Source: Spirosoma montaniterrae
GTDB taxonomy: Bacteria; Bacteroidota; Bacteroidia; Cytophagales; Spirosomataceae
Assembly: GCF_001988955.1 (NCBI RefSeq)
Contig: NZ_CP014263.1
Location: 4,310,001 to 4,374,000 of the forward strand
Reading direction: 5' to 3'
Length of the DNA: 64,000 bases
Shown here: positions 25,234 to 33,685 of the stretch, in pieces
Layout of the letters: every line of letters starts with the position of its first letter
Position numbering within the stretch: position 1 is the first letter of the stretch
Notes under the pieces: generated by a model
Database searches by the model: none
What the model was told of the DNA's origin: nothing
The model's input: the letters and a program-made list of their open reading frames with translations, nothing else
Made by a program: the position numbers and the translations under genes

Positions 25234-26094
25234 TTATTTTCTCACCCGGAATAATTCTACGAGTTTTGGGACAAAATCTTCCTGTGCATCGAGGGCGAGG
25301 TAATTGGCGTTGTATTGGCGGCATAGGCGTTCGAGTCGGGTTTGATTCTGCCGGAAGGTGTCGTGCAGGCGGGTTCTGAACGCAGGCGACGAGGTATTGA
25401 CCCAGACGGTACGATTCATTTCGGTGTCATGAACCGGAATAATGCCCAGCCGTGGCAGGCTCACTTCGCGCTGATCGTAGAGATGCAACACCACCAGATC
25501 GTGTTTTTTTGCCAACGCTTTCAGGTTGTGCTCGTAATGCTGATCGATGAAATCAGACAGCAAAATTACGACACTCCGGCGTTTGAGGGCGTTGAGGGTA
25601 AACAGAATAGCTTCCGACAGATTGGTTCGGATCGACTCCGGTTGTAGTCGATACAGGCTCATAATCAGTTGATACCCTGTTTTCATGCCATTAGCCGGTT
25701 TGATGTACCGCTCTTTCTGGTCCGAAAAACAATACAGCCCAACGTGGCTGGCCTCGCGAATGGCCGACAGGGCCAATGTACCGCAGATTTCTTTGGTCGC
25801 ATCCAGTTTGTGCCGGTGGCGCGGACCTACCTGCTGCGACGCACTCACGTCGACCAAAAAGAATACGGTCTGGTCTTTTTCTTCGCGAAAAACCTTCACG
25901 AACGTACCATGTCCCTTCGACGATACGTTCCAGTCGATAGCCCGAATGTCGTCGCCATACTGATACGTGCGCAGGTCGGCAAATTCCAGACCGGACCCTT
26001 TGAACACCGAACGAAACGAGCCACGTATCTGCGAGTTAACAGCCTTTCGGATGCGAATATCAAAGTTTCGGAGCCGGGCTATGAATTCATTCAT
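25234..26094 (-). CDS. DUF58 domain protein (short form)
   Basis: A 286-residue cytoplasmic DUF58 protein. The family signature is GLEFADLRTYQYGDDIRAIDWNVSSKGHGTFVKVFREEKDQTVFFLVDVSASQ, which joins the DUF58 motif to a VWA-like fold with DVSAS. No membrane helix is present, unlike the DUF58 protein at 50088. DUF58 proteins usually pair with a MoxR AAA ATPase; here none is adjacent, and the only MoxR gene is 21 kb away. It is first in the minus-strand operon leading to the BatA-like gene. Confidence 0.87.
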   Translation of the reverse strand: MNEFIARLRNFDIRIRKAVNSQIRGSFRSVFKGSGLEFADLRTYQYGDDIRAIDWNVSSKGHGTFVKVFREEKDQTVFFLVDVSASQQVGPRHRHKLDATKEICGTLALSAIREASHVGLYCFSDQKERYIKPANGMKTGYQLIMSLYRLQPESIRTNLSEAILFTLNALKRRSVVILLSDFIDQHYEHNLKALAKKHDLVVLHLYDQREVSLPRLGIIPVHDTEMNRTVWVNTSSPAFRTRLHDTFRQNQTRLERLCRQYNANYLALDAQEDFVPKLVELFRVRK

Positions 26095-26157
26095 ACCGAA
26101 CGAGCGTTAGGTTATTTTAACGAAGATGCCCGAACTTTGCGGACTTTCGCAGCCTTA

Positions 26158-26165
26158 CAAAGGTA
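26158..26165 (-). promoter_or_regulatory. -7 element for the DUF58-Bat operon
   Basis: The minus strand reads TACCTTTG, matching TAnnTTTG, 64 nt upstream of the DUF58 start. It lies within the divergent region shared with the DUF4296 lipoprotein gene. No clear -33 element. Confidence 0.35.
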
Positions 26166-26200
26166 ACAAGTTCGACACGTCGAACCAGCTTTACTACCCT

Positions 26201-26554
26201 ATGCAACGAATACTGACACTCTTTCTGGTATGGGTTACGATGGCCTGCTCGCCCCCCAACGATGATCGGCCCGATAATCTTATACCCGCCGACCAGATGG
26301 CCCGGATTCTGACCGAAATACATATGGCCGAAAGCCGTATTAGCCGACTGAGCCTGGCATCGACCGATTCGGCCAATATGGCGTATAAGCACCTGGAAAA
26401 GAAGATATTTACCAAGTTCAAGGTCGACACGGCAGCCTATACCAACAGCTATGTTTATTACTCGTCGCACCCGCGCGAGATGGAAGCCATTTACAAGCGA
26501 GTGACAGACAATCTGAAAAAGAAAATAGATACCAAAAAGCCCGCTCGTTCATGA
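26201..26554 (+). CDS. DUF4296 lipoprotein
   Basis: A 117-residue lipoprotein. MQRILTLFLVWVTMACSPPNDD has the lipid-bearing Cys16 followed by acidic residues. The DUF4296 pattern is clear: NLIPADQMARILTEIHMAESRI, then a helix with MAYKHLEKKIFTKFKVDTAAYTNSYVYYSSHPREMEAIYKRV. Start chosen at 26201 rather than 26126 because it opens the signal peptide. The stop overlaps the next start by 4 nt (ATGA). DUF4296 is common in Bacteroidota; its function is not known. Confidence 0.8.
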   Translation: MQRILTLFLVWVTMACSPPNDDRPDNLIPADQMARILTEIHMAESRISRLSLASTDSANMAYKHLEKKIFTKFKVDTAAYTNSYVYYSSHPREMEAIYKRVTDNLKKKIDTKKPARS

Positions 26555-27870
26555 GAATCGGCATTATTGGTGCAGGCATTTCGGGCCTGACTTTAGCATT
26601 TGAGCTTCAGCAACGCGGCATTCCTTACCAGATTTGGGAAGCATCTGACCAAGCCGGCGGCTACATTCGCTCCCGGCGCGACGGGCCGTACCTGCGCGAA
26701 CTCGGCCCCAACTCGCTGCTGGGCGACGCCGATTTACTGGCCTGGCTCGACGGTCTGAGCCTGACGCCCGAACTGGTGTTTGCCAATCCGGTCAGCAAGG
26801 CGCGGTTTATTTTCCGAAATGGGCAGTATCGCGCCCTGCCCTCCGGTCCGCCGTCGCTGCTGTTCGGCAATTTTTTTAGCTGGAAAACCAAATGGGCCAT
26901 GTTTCGTGAGCCTGCTAACCGCACCACGTCGCCCCCCGGCGAAACCCTGGCCGCTTTTTTCCGACGCCGGTTTACTGACGAAATCGTTGACTACGCACTC
27001 GGCCCGTTTGTGGCAGGCATCTACGCAGGCGACCCCGAGCATCTGCTGGTTTCGGAAACGTTCCCGCTTCTGTTAGCATACGAACGCGAGTATGGCTCGG
27101 TGCTGCGCGGACTGATAAAGAACCAGTCGGCAACCGGTCGGCGGCAGTCGTTCAGTTTCCGGGAAGGCATGCAAACGCTACCCAACGCACTGACTGCCAG
27201 GCTCGAAAATTTATCGCTCAAGACACCCATTACCGAAATTGAGCGCGTTGGCAACGGTTGGCGGGTTCAGAGCGTACAGGGAATTGAAACCGTTGACCGG
27301 CTTGTGCTGGCCGTTGGCACCGACGCAGCCGCCCGGCTTGTGGCCCCGCACACACCCGGCCTGACCGATGCGCTGCACGGCGTTTCGTATCCGCCTATGA
27401 CAGCCGTGCATTCGGCCTACAAACGCGCCGACGTGCAGCACCCGCTCAACGGCTTTGGTGGATTGAATCCGCACGTTGAAGGTCGTTTCTGCGCCGGACA
27501 CATCTGGAGCAGTTCGATTTTTTCGGGCCGCTGCCCCGCCGATGAAGTGCTGTTCACGACTTTTGTGGGCGGAACCCAATCAGCCCGCAACGCCCAGCAG
27601 CCCGATGAGATACTGCTGGCTAACGTTCATCGCGAACTGGCCGAAAGTTTCGGTATTCGGGCCAATGCGCCAACGTTCCGGGCAGTTTATCGCTGGGAAC
27701 GGGCTATTCCACAATACGATGAAGCTATCGTAGCGGTGAAGCATCAGGTCGACGCCCTGGCCGGGCAGAACCTGTTCGTTTGCGCCAACTGGTACGGGGG
27801 CGTCTCGTTGGCCGATTGCATTGGTAAGGGCAGGCGGCTGGCCGAAGCGTTGTCGCAACCAATTGATTAA
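26551..27870 (+). CDS. hemG: Protoporphyrinogen oxidase (FAD, HemY type)
   Basis: A 439-residue flavoenzyme that oxidises protoporphyrinogen IX (or coproporphyrinogen III in related types) during haem synthesis. The FAD fold is at the start: RIGIIGAGISGLTLAFELQQRGIPYQIWEASDQAGGYIRS. Family marks are GPNSLLGD, ETLAAFFRRRFTDEIVDYALGPFVAGIYAGDPEHLLVSETFP, and near the end WERAIPQYDE...NLFVCANWYGGVSLADCIGKGR. It is coupled to the DUF4296 lipoprotein gene. Whether it works on the proto or copro intermediate cannot be told. Confidence 0.9.
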   Translation: MRIGIIGAGISGLTLAFELQQRGIPYQIWEASDQAGGYIRSRRDGPYLRELGPNSLLGDADLLAWLDGLSLTPELVFANPVSKARFIFRNGQYRALPSGPPSLLFGNFFSWKTKWAMFREPANRTTSPPGETLAAFFRRRFTDEIVDYALGPFVAGIYAGDPEHLLVSETFPLLLAYEREYGSVLRGLIKNQSATGRRQSFSFREGMQTLPNALTARLENLSLKTPITEIERVGNGWRVQSVQGIETVDRLVLAVGTDAAARLVAPHTPGLTDALHGVSYPPMTAVHSAYKRADVQHPLNGFGGLNPHVEGRFCAGHIWSSSIFSGRCPADEVLFTTFVGGTQSARNAQQPDEILLANVHRELAESFGIRANAPTFRAVYRWERAIPQYDEAIVAVKHQVDALAGQNLFVCANWYGGVSLADCIGKGRRLAEALSQPID

Positions 27871-27962
27871 GAATTTTTAATGATTTTCCTGCACAAAAAA
27901 CAGGTTTTTTGCTGTTCTTGTAGGAGGAGGTCAAAACCGAATAGCAACCCGCTCAATTGCCC

Positions 27963-28778
27963 GTGAAAGAACGCCTTGTTGTCATACCCACCTACAACGA
28001 AATCGAAAACATCGAAGCCATCATTCGTAAGGTGTTCAGTTTGCCCGAACCGTTCGACATTCTGATTGTGGATGATGGTTCGCCCGATGGCACGGCACGG
28101 CGCGTTCGCGATTTGCAGGACGAGTTTCCGGCCAACGGCCCGTCGCGCCGGCTGAACCTGCTCGAACGGCGCGGTAAGCTGGGCTTAGGCACGGCTTATA
28201 TCGACGGGTTTAAATGGGCTCTCTCACGCGGTTATCAGTACCTCTTCGAGATGGACGCCGACTTCTCGCACAACCCCGACGACCTGATTCGGCTCTATCA
28301 CGCCTGCGCCGACGACGAATCGAACCGGGCTGGTGCACCCCGCGCCGACGTGGCCGTTGGGTCGCGGTATATCAAGGGCGTAAACGTGGTCAACTGGCCT
28401 ATGGGCCGGGTACTGATGTCATACTTTGCGGGCGTTTATGTGCGCTTTGTCACGGGTATGAACATCATGGACCCCACGGCGGGTTTTGTTTGCTACCGGG
28501 CTGATGTACTGGAAGTTATCCTGCACAACCCGATTAAGTTCGTGGGCTATGCATTCCAGATCGAGATGAAGTTTACATGCTGGAAATACGGCTTCCGCAT
28601 TACCGAAGTACCCATCATCTTCACCGACCGAACGAAGGGCGTCTCGAAAATGTCGTCCAAGATTTTCAAGGAAGCGGTGTTTGGCGTATTGCAAATGAAA
28701 ATCAGCAGCTTTTTCCGCCATTACATCCCCCGCCGGGAAGAAGCAGTCAAAGCAGAAGAGCCGGTCGATGCGGTGTAG
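27963..28778 (+). CDS. Polyprenol-phosphate mannosyltransferase-type GT2 enzyme
   Basis: A 271-residue family 2 glycosyltransferase of the dolichyl/polyprenyl-phosphate mannose synthase type. Key parts: IPTYNEIENIEAII, LIVDDGSPDGTA, the metal-binding FEMDADFSHNP, VGSRYIKGVNVVNWP, and IKFVGYAFQIEMKF..ITEVPIIFTDRTKGVSKMS. No membrane domain, so it is the soluble form. There is no ATG; translation probably starts at GTG 27963 (MKERLVVIPTYNE), with TTG 27957 as an alternative. It likely makes a lipid-linked mannose donor for glycan or protein glycosylation at the membrane. Confidence 0.85.
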   Translation: MKERLVVIPTYNEIENIEAIIRKVFSLPEPFDILIVDDGSPDGTARRVRDLQDEFPANGPSRRLNLLERRGKLGLGTAYIDGFKWALSRGYQYLFEMDADFSHNPDDLIRLYHACADDESNRAGAPRADVAVGSRYIKGVNVVNWPMGRVLMSYFAGVYVRFVTGMNIMDPTAGFVCYRADVLEVILHNPIKFVGYAFQIEMKFTCWKYGFRITEVPIIFTDRTKGVSKMSSKIFKEAVFGVLQMKISSFFRHYIPRREEAVKAEEPVDAV

Positions 28779-28895
28779 CTGATTTCAACGTCTATCATAT
28801 TGCTTATTCAACAAAAGAAACAGAGCAGCTTGATATGGATTTGAGAAGATTTTGCATCTTCTGTCTATCACGAGTATTTATCATTTCTATATTCT

Positions 28896-29798
28896 ATGAA
28901 TAACCTCTTACTTCTGCTAATTTTCTCTATCTCTTTCGGTAAAGCATATGCACAATCCCAAAAGATTACCATCGACGGTACCCAAATCGCTGTACAAGTC
29001 TCCGGGTTAGAAACAAGAAAACAAAATGAACCTGTCATTGTGTTTGAAAGTGGCTTTGGGACGCCGATGCAGCACTGGAATCCAATCTTTAATCAGGTGA
29101 GCAAGATAGCCCCTGTAGTAGCTTATGATCGACCGGGAATAGGCGATTCTCAACCTGACCAGCAAATGCCTACCGTCAAAAACGTAGCCGATAAACTCAG
29201 AAAAGTATTACAGGCTTTACATGTTAAACCACCTTATGTGCTGGTAGGGCATTCCTTAGGCGGAGTTTACGTGCGAGGATTTGCCGTTTATTATCCCCAA
29301 GAACTAGCCGGGTTAGTAATTATTGACCCGGCAGATTTCACAGAGACTTATGACCACTTTGGTCAGTATATGTTAGACGTTGGTTTGAGTAAAGCACACG
29401 TAGACAGCGTAATGGCTCAGCGCCGAGTTGAGACTTTCAAACCCAATCCTAAAATGCCGACTTCGCTTCAGGAAGAATTACAAATTCTGTTTAATCTTAG
29501 ACGGTCTGAATTTTCTGAGTTCAATGGCAAACCACTACCTAACATACCTATCTCATTTATAACCAGTGGACGTTTTGAACCCTTTCCCAATGCCAAACCG
29601 ATTGATGAAGCATTATTCCATTCGAAGACGAAGTTTCGCATAGGGCGTTGGATAAAGTTCGTTGACACGGTACCCAAAGGACGTTTCTTTTACAGTGCAA
29701 ACGCTGGACACTTTGTTCACCGAGATGACCCAGGCTTGGTAGTCTCAAGTATAGAGTTGGTTCTAAAAGACGCTCAAATGAATACAATGAGTAAGTAA
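28896..29798 (+). CDS. Secreted alpha/beta hydrolase
   Basis: A 300-residue exported hydrolase with signal peptide MNNLLLLLIFSISFGKAYAQ. The alpha/beta fold shows VFESGFGTPMQHWNPI (oxyanion region), YDRPGIGDS, the nucleophile elbow VGHSLGGVYVRGFA, and a late His in SANAGHFVHRDDPGLV. The substrate is unknown. The gene and its two followers are clearly more AT-rich than the surroundings, which suggests recent transfer. The 117-bp gap before it holds a small hairpin (AGAAGAT/ATCTTCT, 28844-28862). Confidence 0.8.
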   Translation: MNNLLLLLIFSISFGKAYAQSQKITIDGTQIAVQVSGLETRKQNEPVIVFESGFGTPMQHWNPIFNQVSKIAPVVAYDRPGIGDSQPDQQMPTVKNVADKLRKVLQALHVKPPYVLVGHSLGGVYVRGFAVYYPQELAGLVIIDPADFTETYDHFGQYMLDVGLSKAHVDSVMAQRRVETFKPNPKMPTSLQEELQILFNLRRSEFSEFNGKPLPNIPISFITSGRFEPFPNAKPIDEALFHSKTKFRIGRWIKFVDTVPKGRFFYSANAGHFVHRDDPGLVVSSIELVLKDAQMNTMSK

Positions 29799-29866
29799 CA
29801 CTAATACTGCTTTTGTGATAAGCCAGTCCCACCCATTTCCGGGCAAACCAATTCAATCCATTCCTT

Positions 29867-30157
29867 ATGGAAAAACATAGCGAAACCACCCTTAAACGTA
29901 GGGCATGGTATCAGAAACATACCGAAGACGCCCTGACGCAGTACGAGCCTAAATTCTGGATTATATTTTGGGTTACGGCGGCTGTAGGTGTAGCCTTACA
30001 GTATTTGACGGCGGAACATATTGCTCCTTATCTGAATCAGGACGGTCGATTTATACTATCGGTTAGCTGCTTAAGTCTGCCCCTGTTGGCATTACGAAAT
30101 CTTCATTTACAAGCTTTTACGATTTTAGGCATTAGTTTGGTTAGTATTGTATGGTAA
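29867..30157 (+). CDS. Small membrane protein
   Basis: A 96-residue protein with a charged N-terminus (MEKHSETTLKRRAWYQKHTEDALTQYE) and two or three hydrophobic segments (FWIIFWVTAAVGVALQYL, FILSVSCLSLPLLAL, AFTILGISLVSIVW). No family recognised. It lies in the AT-rich patch after the hydrolase gene. Confidence 0.5.
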   Translation: MEKHSETTLKRRAWYQKHTEDALTQYEPKFWIIFWVTAAVGVALQYLTAEHIAPYLNQDGRFILSVSCLSLPLLALRNLHLQAFTILGISLVSIVW

Positions 30158-30200
30158 AGCATCATCTAACACAGATTCTCTCTTAAAACAGCGATAAACC

Positions 30201-30314
30201 ATGAAACAAACAGAATTTTTCAAGCCAATGAATAAAATGTGGATTCAACTGAAAAAGTTTTTTAAGGATGTAATCCAAGGCCGGGTTAAGATTGACATTC
30301 ACAGCTTGTCCTAA
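30201..30314 (+). CDS. Possible 37-residue ORF
   Basis: A short open frame, MKQTEFFKPMNKMWIQLKKFF and then KDVIQGRVKIDIHSLS, in the 274-bp gap between 30157 and 30432. It is basic and could be an amphipathic helix, a gene remnant or noise. There is no strong ribosome site. I see nothing else clear in this gap. Confidence 0.2.
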   Translation: MKQTEFFKPMNKMWIQLKKFFKDVIQGRVKIDIHSLS

Positions 30315-30431
30315 GATCACTTAGAAGTTATTTGAGTTGCCAACAGTCACTTTACAAGGGCTTGACAGCGTAGCGTCGGTAGCCCAATAAATCTTCCCCT
30401 TGCCCGGCCAGGCTCTTACTACGCTTAAGGA

Positions 30432-30710
30432 CTAAATCCCCAAACTTTCCTGAAAGCGCGAAAAGTGTTCTTCACTCACATCAATCGCCACTCGTTTGTG
30501 CTGACTCGTGTGGCCCGAAACAATCGCTACTCCCGACTTGGCAACGCCTAATTGCTTCGCCAGAAACTCAACCAAATAGGCGTTGGCCTTACCATCCTGC
30601 GCCGGGGCTTTAATCTTCGCAGTGAGCAGCTTTTCGCGGCCTGACCCGGCAGCATCGTAGAACAACATATCTACTTTGCTGCCAGGTTTTACTTTCAGGC
30701 TGATGGTCAT
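30432..30710 (-). CDS. DUF167 (YggU-type) protein
   Basis: A 92-residue cytoplasmic protein of the DUF167/YggU family. Marks: ISLKVKPGSKVD at the start, KIKAPAQDGKANAYLVEFLAKQLGV in the middle, and VSGHTSQHKRVAID. Function is unknown for the family. The start overlaps the stop of the upstream reductase gene by 4 nt (ATGA), so the two are coupled. Confidence 0.85.
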   Translation of the reverse strand: MTISLKVKPGSKVDMLFYDAAGSGREKLLTAKIKAPAQDGKANAYLVEFLAKQLGVAKSGVAIVSGHTSQHKRVAIDVSEEHFSRFQESLGI

Positions 30711-31609
30711 TTTGCCAACTGACTTGCCAGCGTGGCAATGCCCTCATCAAAGCTGTGGGGGTCATAGCCGAGCACCGTGCGGGCTTTGTCGATGATAAAC
30801 CCTGTACGCGGAGGGCGACGGGCGGTTTGTTTGAACGTAGAAGCATCGGCCATCGTAATCAGCGACTTGTCGAGACCGAAGTAATCGGCGGTTTGAATTG
30901 CCATTTCGTAGGGTGTCAGCACCTCTTTGCCCGAAATGTTGAAGATACCTTCGGCCTGTTGGGTAGCAATCAACGCACATCCTTGTGCTAAATCTTCGGC
31001 CAGCGTTGGGCTGCGAAACTGATCGGTCACGACCTTGATTTTTTTGCCATCTTCGAGCGATTTCTTGACCCACAAAATGATGTTGCTGCGGCTCATGTCA
31101 TGGGCAATACCATATACCAGCACCGTGCGGGCAATGCCCCACCGGATACCGCTGTGCCGTACTACTTTCTCGGCGGCATACTTGCTCCAGCCGTAGAAGC
31201 TGATGGGATTCGGTTCGGCGGTTTCGTCGTAAGGACCGGCGGCACCGTCGAAAATAAAATCGGTCGAAACGTGGCAAAGAAACGCGTTGGTTTGCTGACA
31301 GGCTTCCACGATGTATTCGGTAGCCGATACATTCTGTGCCCAGCAGGCATCTTTGTCCAATTCGCACTTATCCACATCGGTCATGGCTGCGCCGTGGATA
31401 ACCGCATCGGGCCGCACCTCGGCCAGCGTATCGAGCACCTGCTGCCGGTCGGTAATATCCATCGACCGATACGTATACCCGTCGGAAAAAGGTAACCGAT
31501 TTTGCCCGCGAGCAGTAGCTATCAACTCAACATCAGCTTGTTTCGCAAGCAGGTCGACCAATTTTTGGCCCAGTAGCCCATTGGCACCAGTAATCAGAAT
31601 TTTTGTCAT
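30707..31609 (-). CDS. dTDP-4-dehydrorhamnose reductase-like SDR
   Basis: A 300-residue extended SDR of the RmlD type. The NAD(P) fold is at the start (ILITGANGLLGQKLVDLL), with THR116 in VSTDFIFDG and the catalytic Tyr139-x3-Lys143 in FYGWSKYAAEKVV. A start at 31648 is open, but MTKILITGANG at 31609 is the natural one. RmlD reduces dTDP-4-keto-6-deoxy-mannose to dTDP-rhamnose, yet no rmlA/B/C genes are here, so the actual sugar is uncertain. Confidence 0.82.
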   Translation of the reverse strand: MTKILITGANGLLGQKLVDLLAKQADVELIATARGQNRLPFSDGYTYRSMDITDRQQVLDTLAEVRPDAVIHGAAMTDVDKCELDKDACWAQNVSATEYIVEACQQTNAFLCHVSTDFIFDGAAGPYDETAEPNPISFYGWSKYAAEKVVRHSGIRWGIARTVLVYGIAHDMSRSNIILWVKKSLEDGKKIKVVTDQFRSPTLAEDLAQGCALIATQQAEGIFNISGKEVLTPYEMAIQTADYFGLDKSLITMADASTFKQTARRPPRTGFIIDKARTVLGYDPHSFDEGIATLASQLAK

Positions 31610-31648
31610 ATCGTAGCGAAGGCGCAAACAGCCGAAGCCTGCCTGCAC

Positions 31649-32356
31649 CTAAAATTTATAGCCGTAGCGTTTCGTAATCTTCTTTTTCTTCACCCACTTA
31701 CCCGAAACGCCCATGCGTATGTCCTGTAAGGGACGGTTCACTGAATTGCCCGGTTGTTTCGCAATGCTGTCAACAACGGCCAGGCCATCAACAACTTCGC
31801 CAAAAACGGTGTATGTCCCGTCTAAATGCGGAGTTCCACCGAGGGTTTTGTATGTCTGCTTTTGCGCGTCGGTAAACACGCGGCTGACCGAGCGGGTGCG
31901 TCCGCGCTCAATTTGCTGCTGCAACTCATCATCAGTCCAAGTGCGGCCCTGCACGATGTAGAACTGGCAACCACTCGACGCTTTTTCAGGATTATTGTCG
32001 CGGGCAGCGGCCAGCGTACCTTTTTTATGAAACAGTTCGGGCACTATCTCGGCGGGTACTTTATAGCCATTCTCGCCGTCTCCGAGCAATTGACCGGGCT
32101 GAGCCATACGCGAACCAGGGTCGCCCCCCTGAATCATAAATCCCTGAATAACCCGGTGAAACAGCAAACTATCGTAGAACCGCTCATTAGTCAGTCTAAT
32201 GAAGTTTTCCTTGTGTTTCGGCGTCTGATCGTATAACACCAGTCGCATGGGGCCATATTTTGTTGTGAGCGTTACCAAAAAATCTTTCTTTTTGCGATTT
32301 TGAGCCGAAACGAGGAACGGGAGAAGAAAGAAAAGAAGCAGGACTGTTTTTTTCAT
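31649..32356 (-). CDS. Exported cyclophilin-type peptidyl-prolyl isomerase
   Basis: A 235-residue exported isomerase that speeds proline turns in folding proteins of the envelope. Signal peptide MKKTVLLLFFLLPFLVSAQ. Cyclophilin parts: YGPMRLVLYDQTPKHKENFIRL, YDSLLFHRVIQGFMIQGGDP with the catalytic Arg, SSGCQFYIVQG, and LDGTYTVFGEVVDGLAVVDSI. An inserted stretch (RTWTDDELQQQIERGRTRSVSRVFTDAQKQTYKTLGG) separates the last two; it is common in Bacteroidota homologues. An earlier ATG (32371) exists, but the chosen start opens the signal peptide. Confidence 0.9.
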   Translation of the reverse strand: MKKTVLLLFFLLPFLVSAQNRKKKDFLVTLTTKYGPMRLVLYDQTPKHKENFIRLTNERFYDSLLFHRVIQGFMIQGGDPGSRMAQPGQLLGDGENGYKVPAEIVPELFHKKGTLAAARDNNPEKASSGCQFYIVQGRTWTDDELQQQIERGRTRSVSRVFTDAQKQTYKTLGGTPHLDGTYTVFGEVVDGLAVVDSIAKQPGNSVNRPLQDIRMGVSGKWVKKKKITKRYGYKF

Positions 32357-32371
32357 AAAGCCGGATATCAT

Positions 32372-32411
32372 CTTCCGTAAGCAGGTGAATTAATTCACCT
32401 GCCTACGGAAG
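32372..32411. repeat. Palindrome centred on GAATTAATTC, copy 1
   Basis: Arms 32372-32390 and 32393-32411 pair over 19 bp with one mismatch and a 2-nt centre. It includes the stop codon of the ABC ATPase gene (32403-32405) and ends 15 nt before the cyclophilin start. The CTTCCGTAAG outer word and the GAATTAATTC centre recur at 34436-34479. Confidence 0.85.
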
Positions 32412-33032
32412 CAAAACCTGATTTTGAAATACGTCTTTCAGCCGCTGATCGTGTGTCACCACAATCAGACTGGCTCCGATCTGCTCCGATTGCTGACGCA
32501 GCAGCGATACCACACGAGCTGTATTCTCATCATCGAGACTCGACGTTGGCTCATCGGCCAGAATCACGTCGGGCTGATTCATCACCGCGCGGGCAATGCT
32601 CACGCGCTGTTGTTCGCCCTGACTCATCTGATTCGTTTTCTTACCAAGATAGTCTGCAAAACCCAACTGTCCAGCCAGTTCGCGGGCGCGGGCTTTGTTC
32701 TGCGGCTTATTGGCTAAATAATTCGCCATTAGCAGGTTATCGATCACAGATAGCGAACTGACGAAGTGCGGTTTCTGGTATACGATGCCAACGTGTTGCG
32801 CCCGAAATGCTGCCGTTTCGGCCACGCTGAGCTGGGTCAGGTCGGTTTGATTGATGATAACCGAGCCGCTTTGGGGCTGCAATAGCAACGCCAGCAGGTG
32901 CAGCAACGTGGTTTTTCCCGTTCCCGACCGGCCCAGAATCAGCAAAGCTTCGCGGTCGGCACACTGAATGTCGGGAAACGAAAACGGTTTGGCGGGGTCG
33001 TAGGCAAACGTAAGTTGGCGCGTAGCAAGCAT
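32403..33032 (-). CDS. ABC transporter ATP-binding protein (LolD/MacB-like)
   Basis: A 209-residue ABC ATPase. Walker A GRSGTGKTT, Q-loop region VGIVYQKPHFVSSLS, signature QMSQGEQQRVSIARA, Walker B VILADEPTSSLDD and His switch VVTHDQR are all present. The composition resembles LolD/MacB-type exporters of lipoproteins or drugs, which pair with an FtsX-like permease; no permease is adjacent here. The start at 33032 (MLATRQLTF) is chosen over a non-ATG upstream start. It is divergent from purN. Confidence 0.85.
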   Translation of the reverse strand: MLATRQLTFAYDPAKPFSFPDIQCADREALLILGRSGTGKTTLLHLLALLLQPQSGSVIINQTDLTQLSVAETAAFRAQHVGIVYQKPHFVSSLSVIDNLLMANYLANKPQNKARARELAGQLGFADYLGKKTNQMSQGEQQRVSIARAVMNQPDVILADEPTSSLDDENTARVVSLLRQQSEQIGASLIVVTHDQRLKDVFQNQVLLP

Positions 33033-33045
33033 CGGTTCAGAACGA

Positions 33046-33079
33046 TTGTCCACAAAAATAGGCAAAAGACGTAAGTTTG
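33046..33079 (+). promoter_or_regulatory. Promoter of purN
   Basis: TTG at 33046-33048, a 23-nt spacer and TAAGTTTG at 33072-33079. The GTG start of purN is 19 nt downstream. The spacer is a little long. Confidence 0.45.
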
Positions 33080-33097
33080 CGGTAAACACTTTCCACC

Positions 33098-33685
33098 GTG
33101 AAACGCATCGCCTTGTTTGCTTCGGGTTCAGGCTCGAATGCCGAAAAAATAGCCCAGTATTTTGCCAACGGCACCGACGTTGAGATTACGCTTGTTCTGA
33201 CCAATAATCCGAAAGCGGGCGTTATCGAGCGCAGTAGGCGGGGATTTGGCTGCGGGCTGCACGTACCCGTGCTGACATTCGACCGAGCCGCGTTTCATGA
33301 GAGCGACCGAATTATAAAAATTCTTAAAAATCAGCAGATTGACCTGATTGTGCTGGCTGGTTTTATGTGGCTCATACCAGCCGGTTTAGTTCGGGCGTTT
33401 CCGAATCAGATGGTGAATATCCATCCGGCTCTGCTGCCCAGATTTGGCGGAAAAGGCATGTATGGTCATCACGTCCATGAGGCCGTAGTAGCGGCTGGCG
33501 AAACTGAATCGGGCATTACCATTCATTACGTGAACGAACACTACGACGAAGGGCAGGTTATTTTTCAGGCCCGCTGCCCTGTATCGGCCACCGACACGCC
33601 CGACGACGTTGCCCGTAAGGTGCAGGCACTCGAACACGAACATTACCCGAAGATTGTGGAAACCATTCTCCGCGAACTATCATGA
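33098..33685 (+). CDS. purN: Phosphoribosylglycinamide formyltransferase 1
   Basis: A 195-residue GAR transformylase, the third step of purine synthesis, using 10-formyl-tetrahydrofolate. Marks: RIALFASGSGSNAEKI for the phosphate site, DLIVLAGFMWLIPAGLVRAFPNQMVNIHPALLPRFGGKGMYG with the catalytic Asn-x-His, and HYVNEHYDEGQVIFQ with the Asp. The start codon is GTG (33098). The stop overlaps the next start (ATGA). purH lies 11 kb away, and glyA at 53 kb supplies one-carbon units. Confidence 0.93.
   Translation: MKRIALFASGSGSNAEKIAQYFANGTDVEITLVLTNNPKAGVIERSRRGFGCGLHVPVLTFDRAAFHESDRIIKILKNQQIDLIVLAGFMWLIPAGLVRAFPNQMVNIHPALLPRFGGKGMYGHHVHEAVVAAGETESGITIHYVNEHYDEGQVIFQARCPVSATDTPDDVARKVQALEHEHYPKIVETILRELS

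Noticed and set aside
27891..27912. Terminator after hemG
   Set aside because: The A-run/T-run pairing (GCACAAAAAA / TTTTTTGC) is weak and AT-only, with no stable GC stem.
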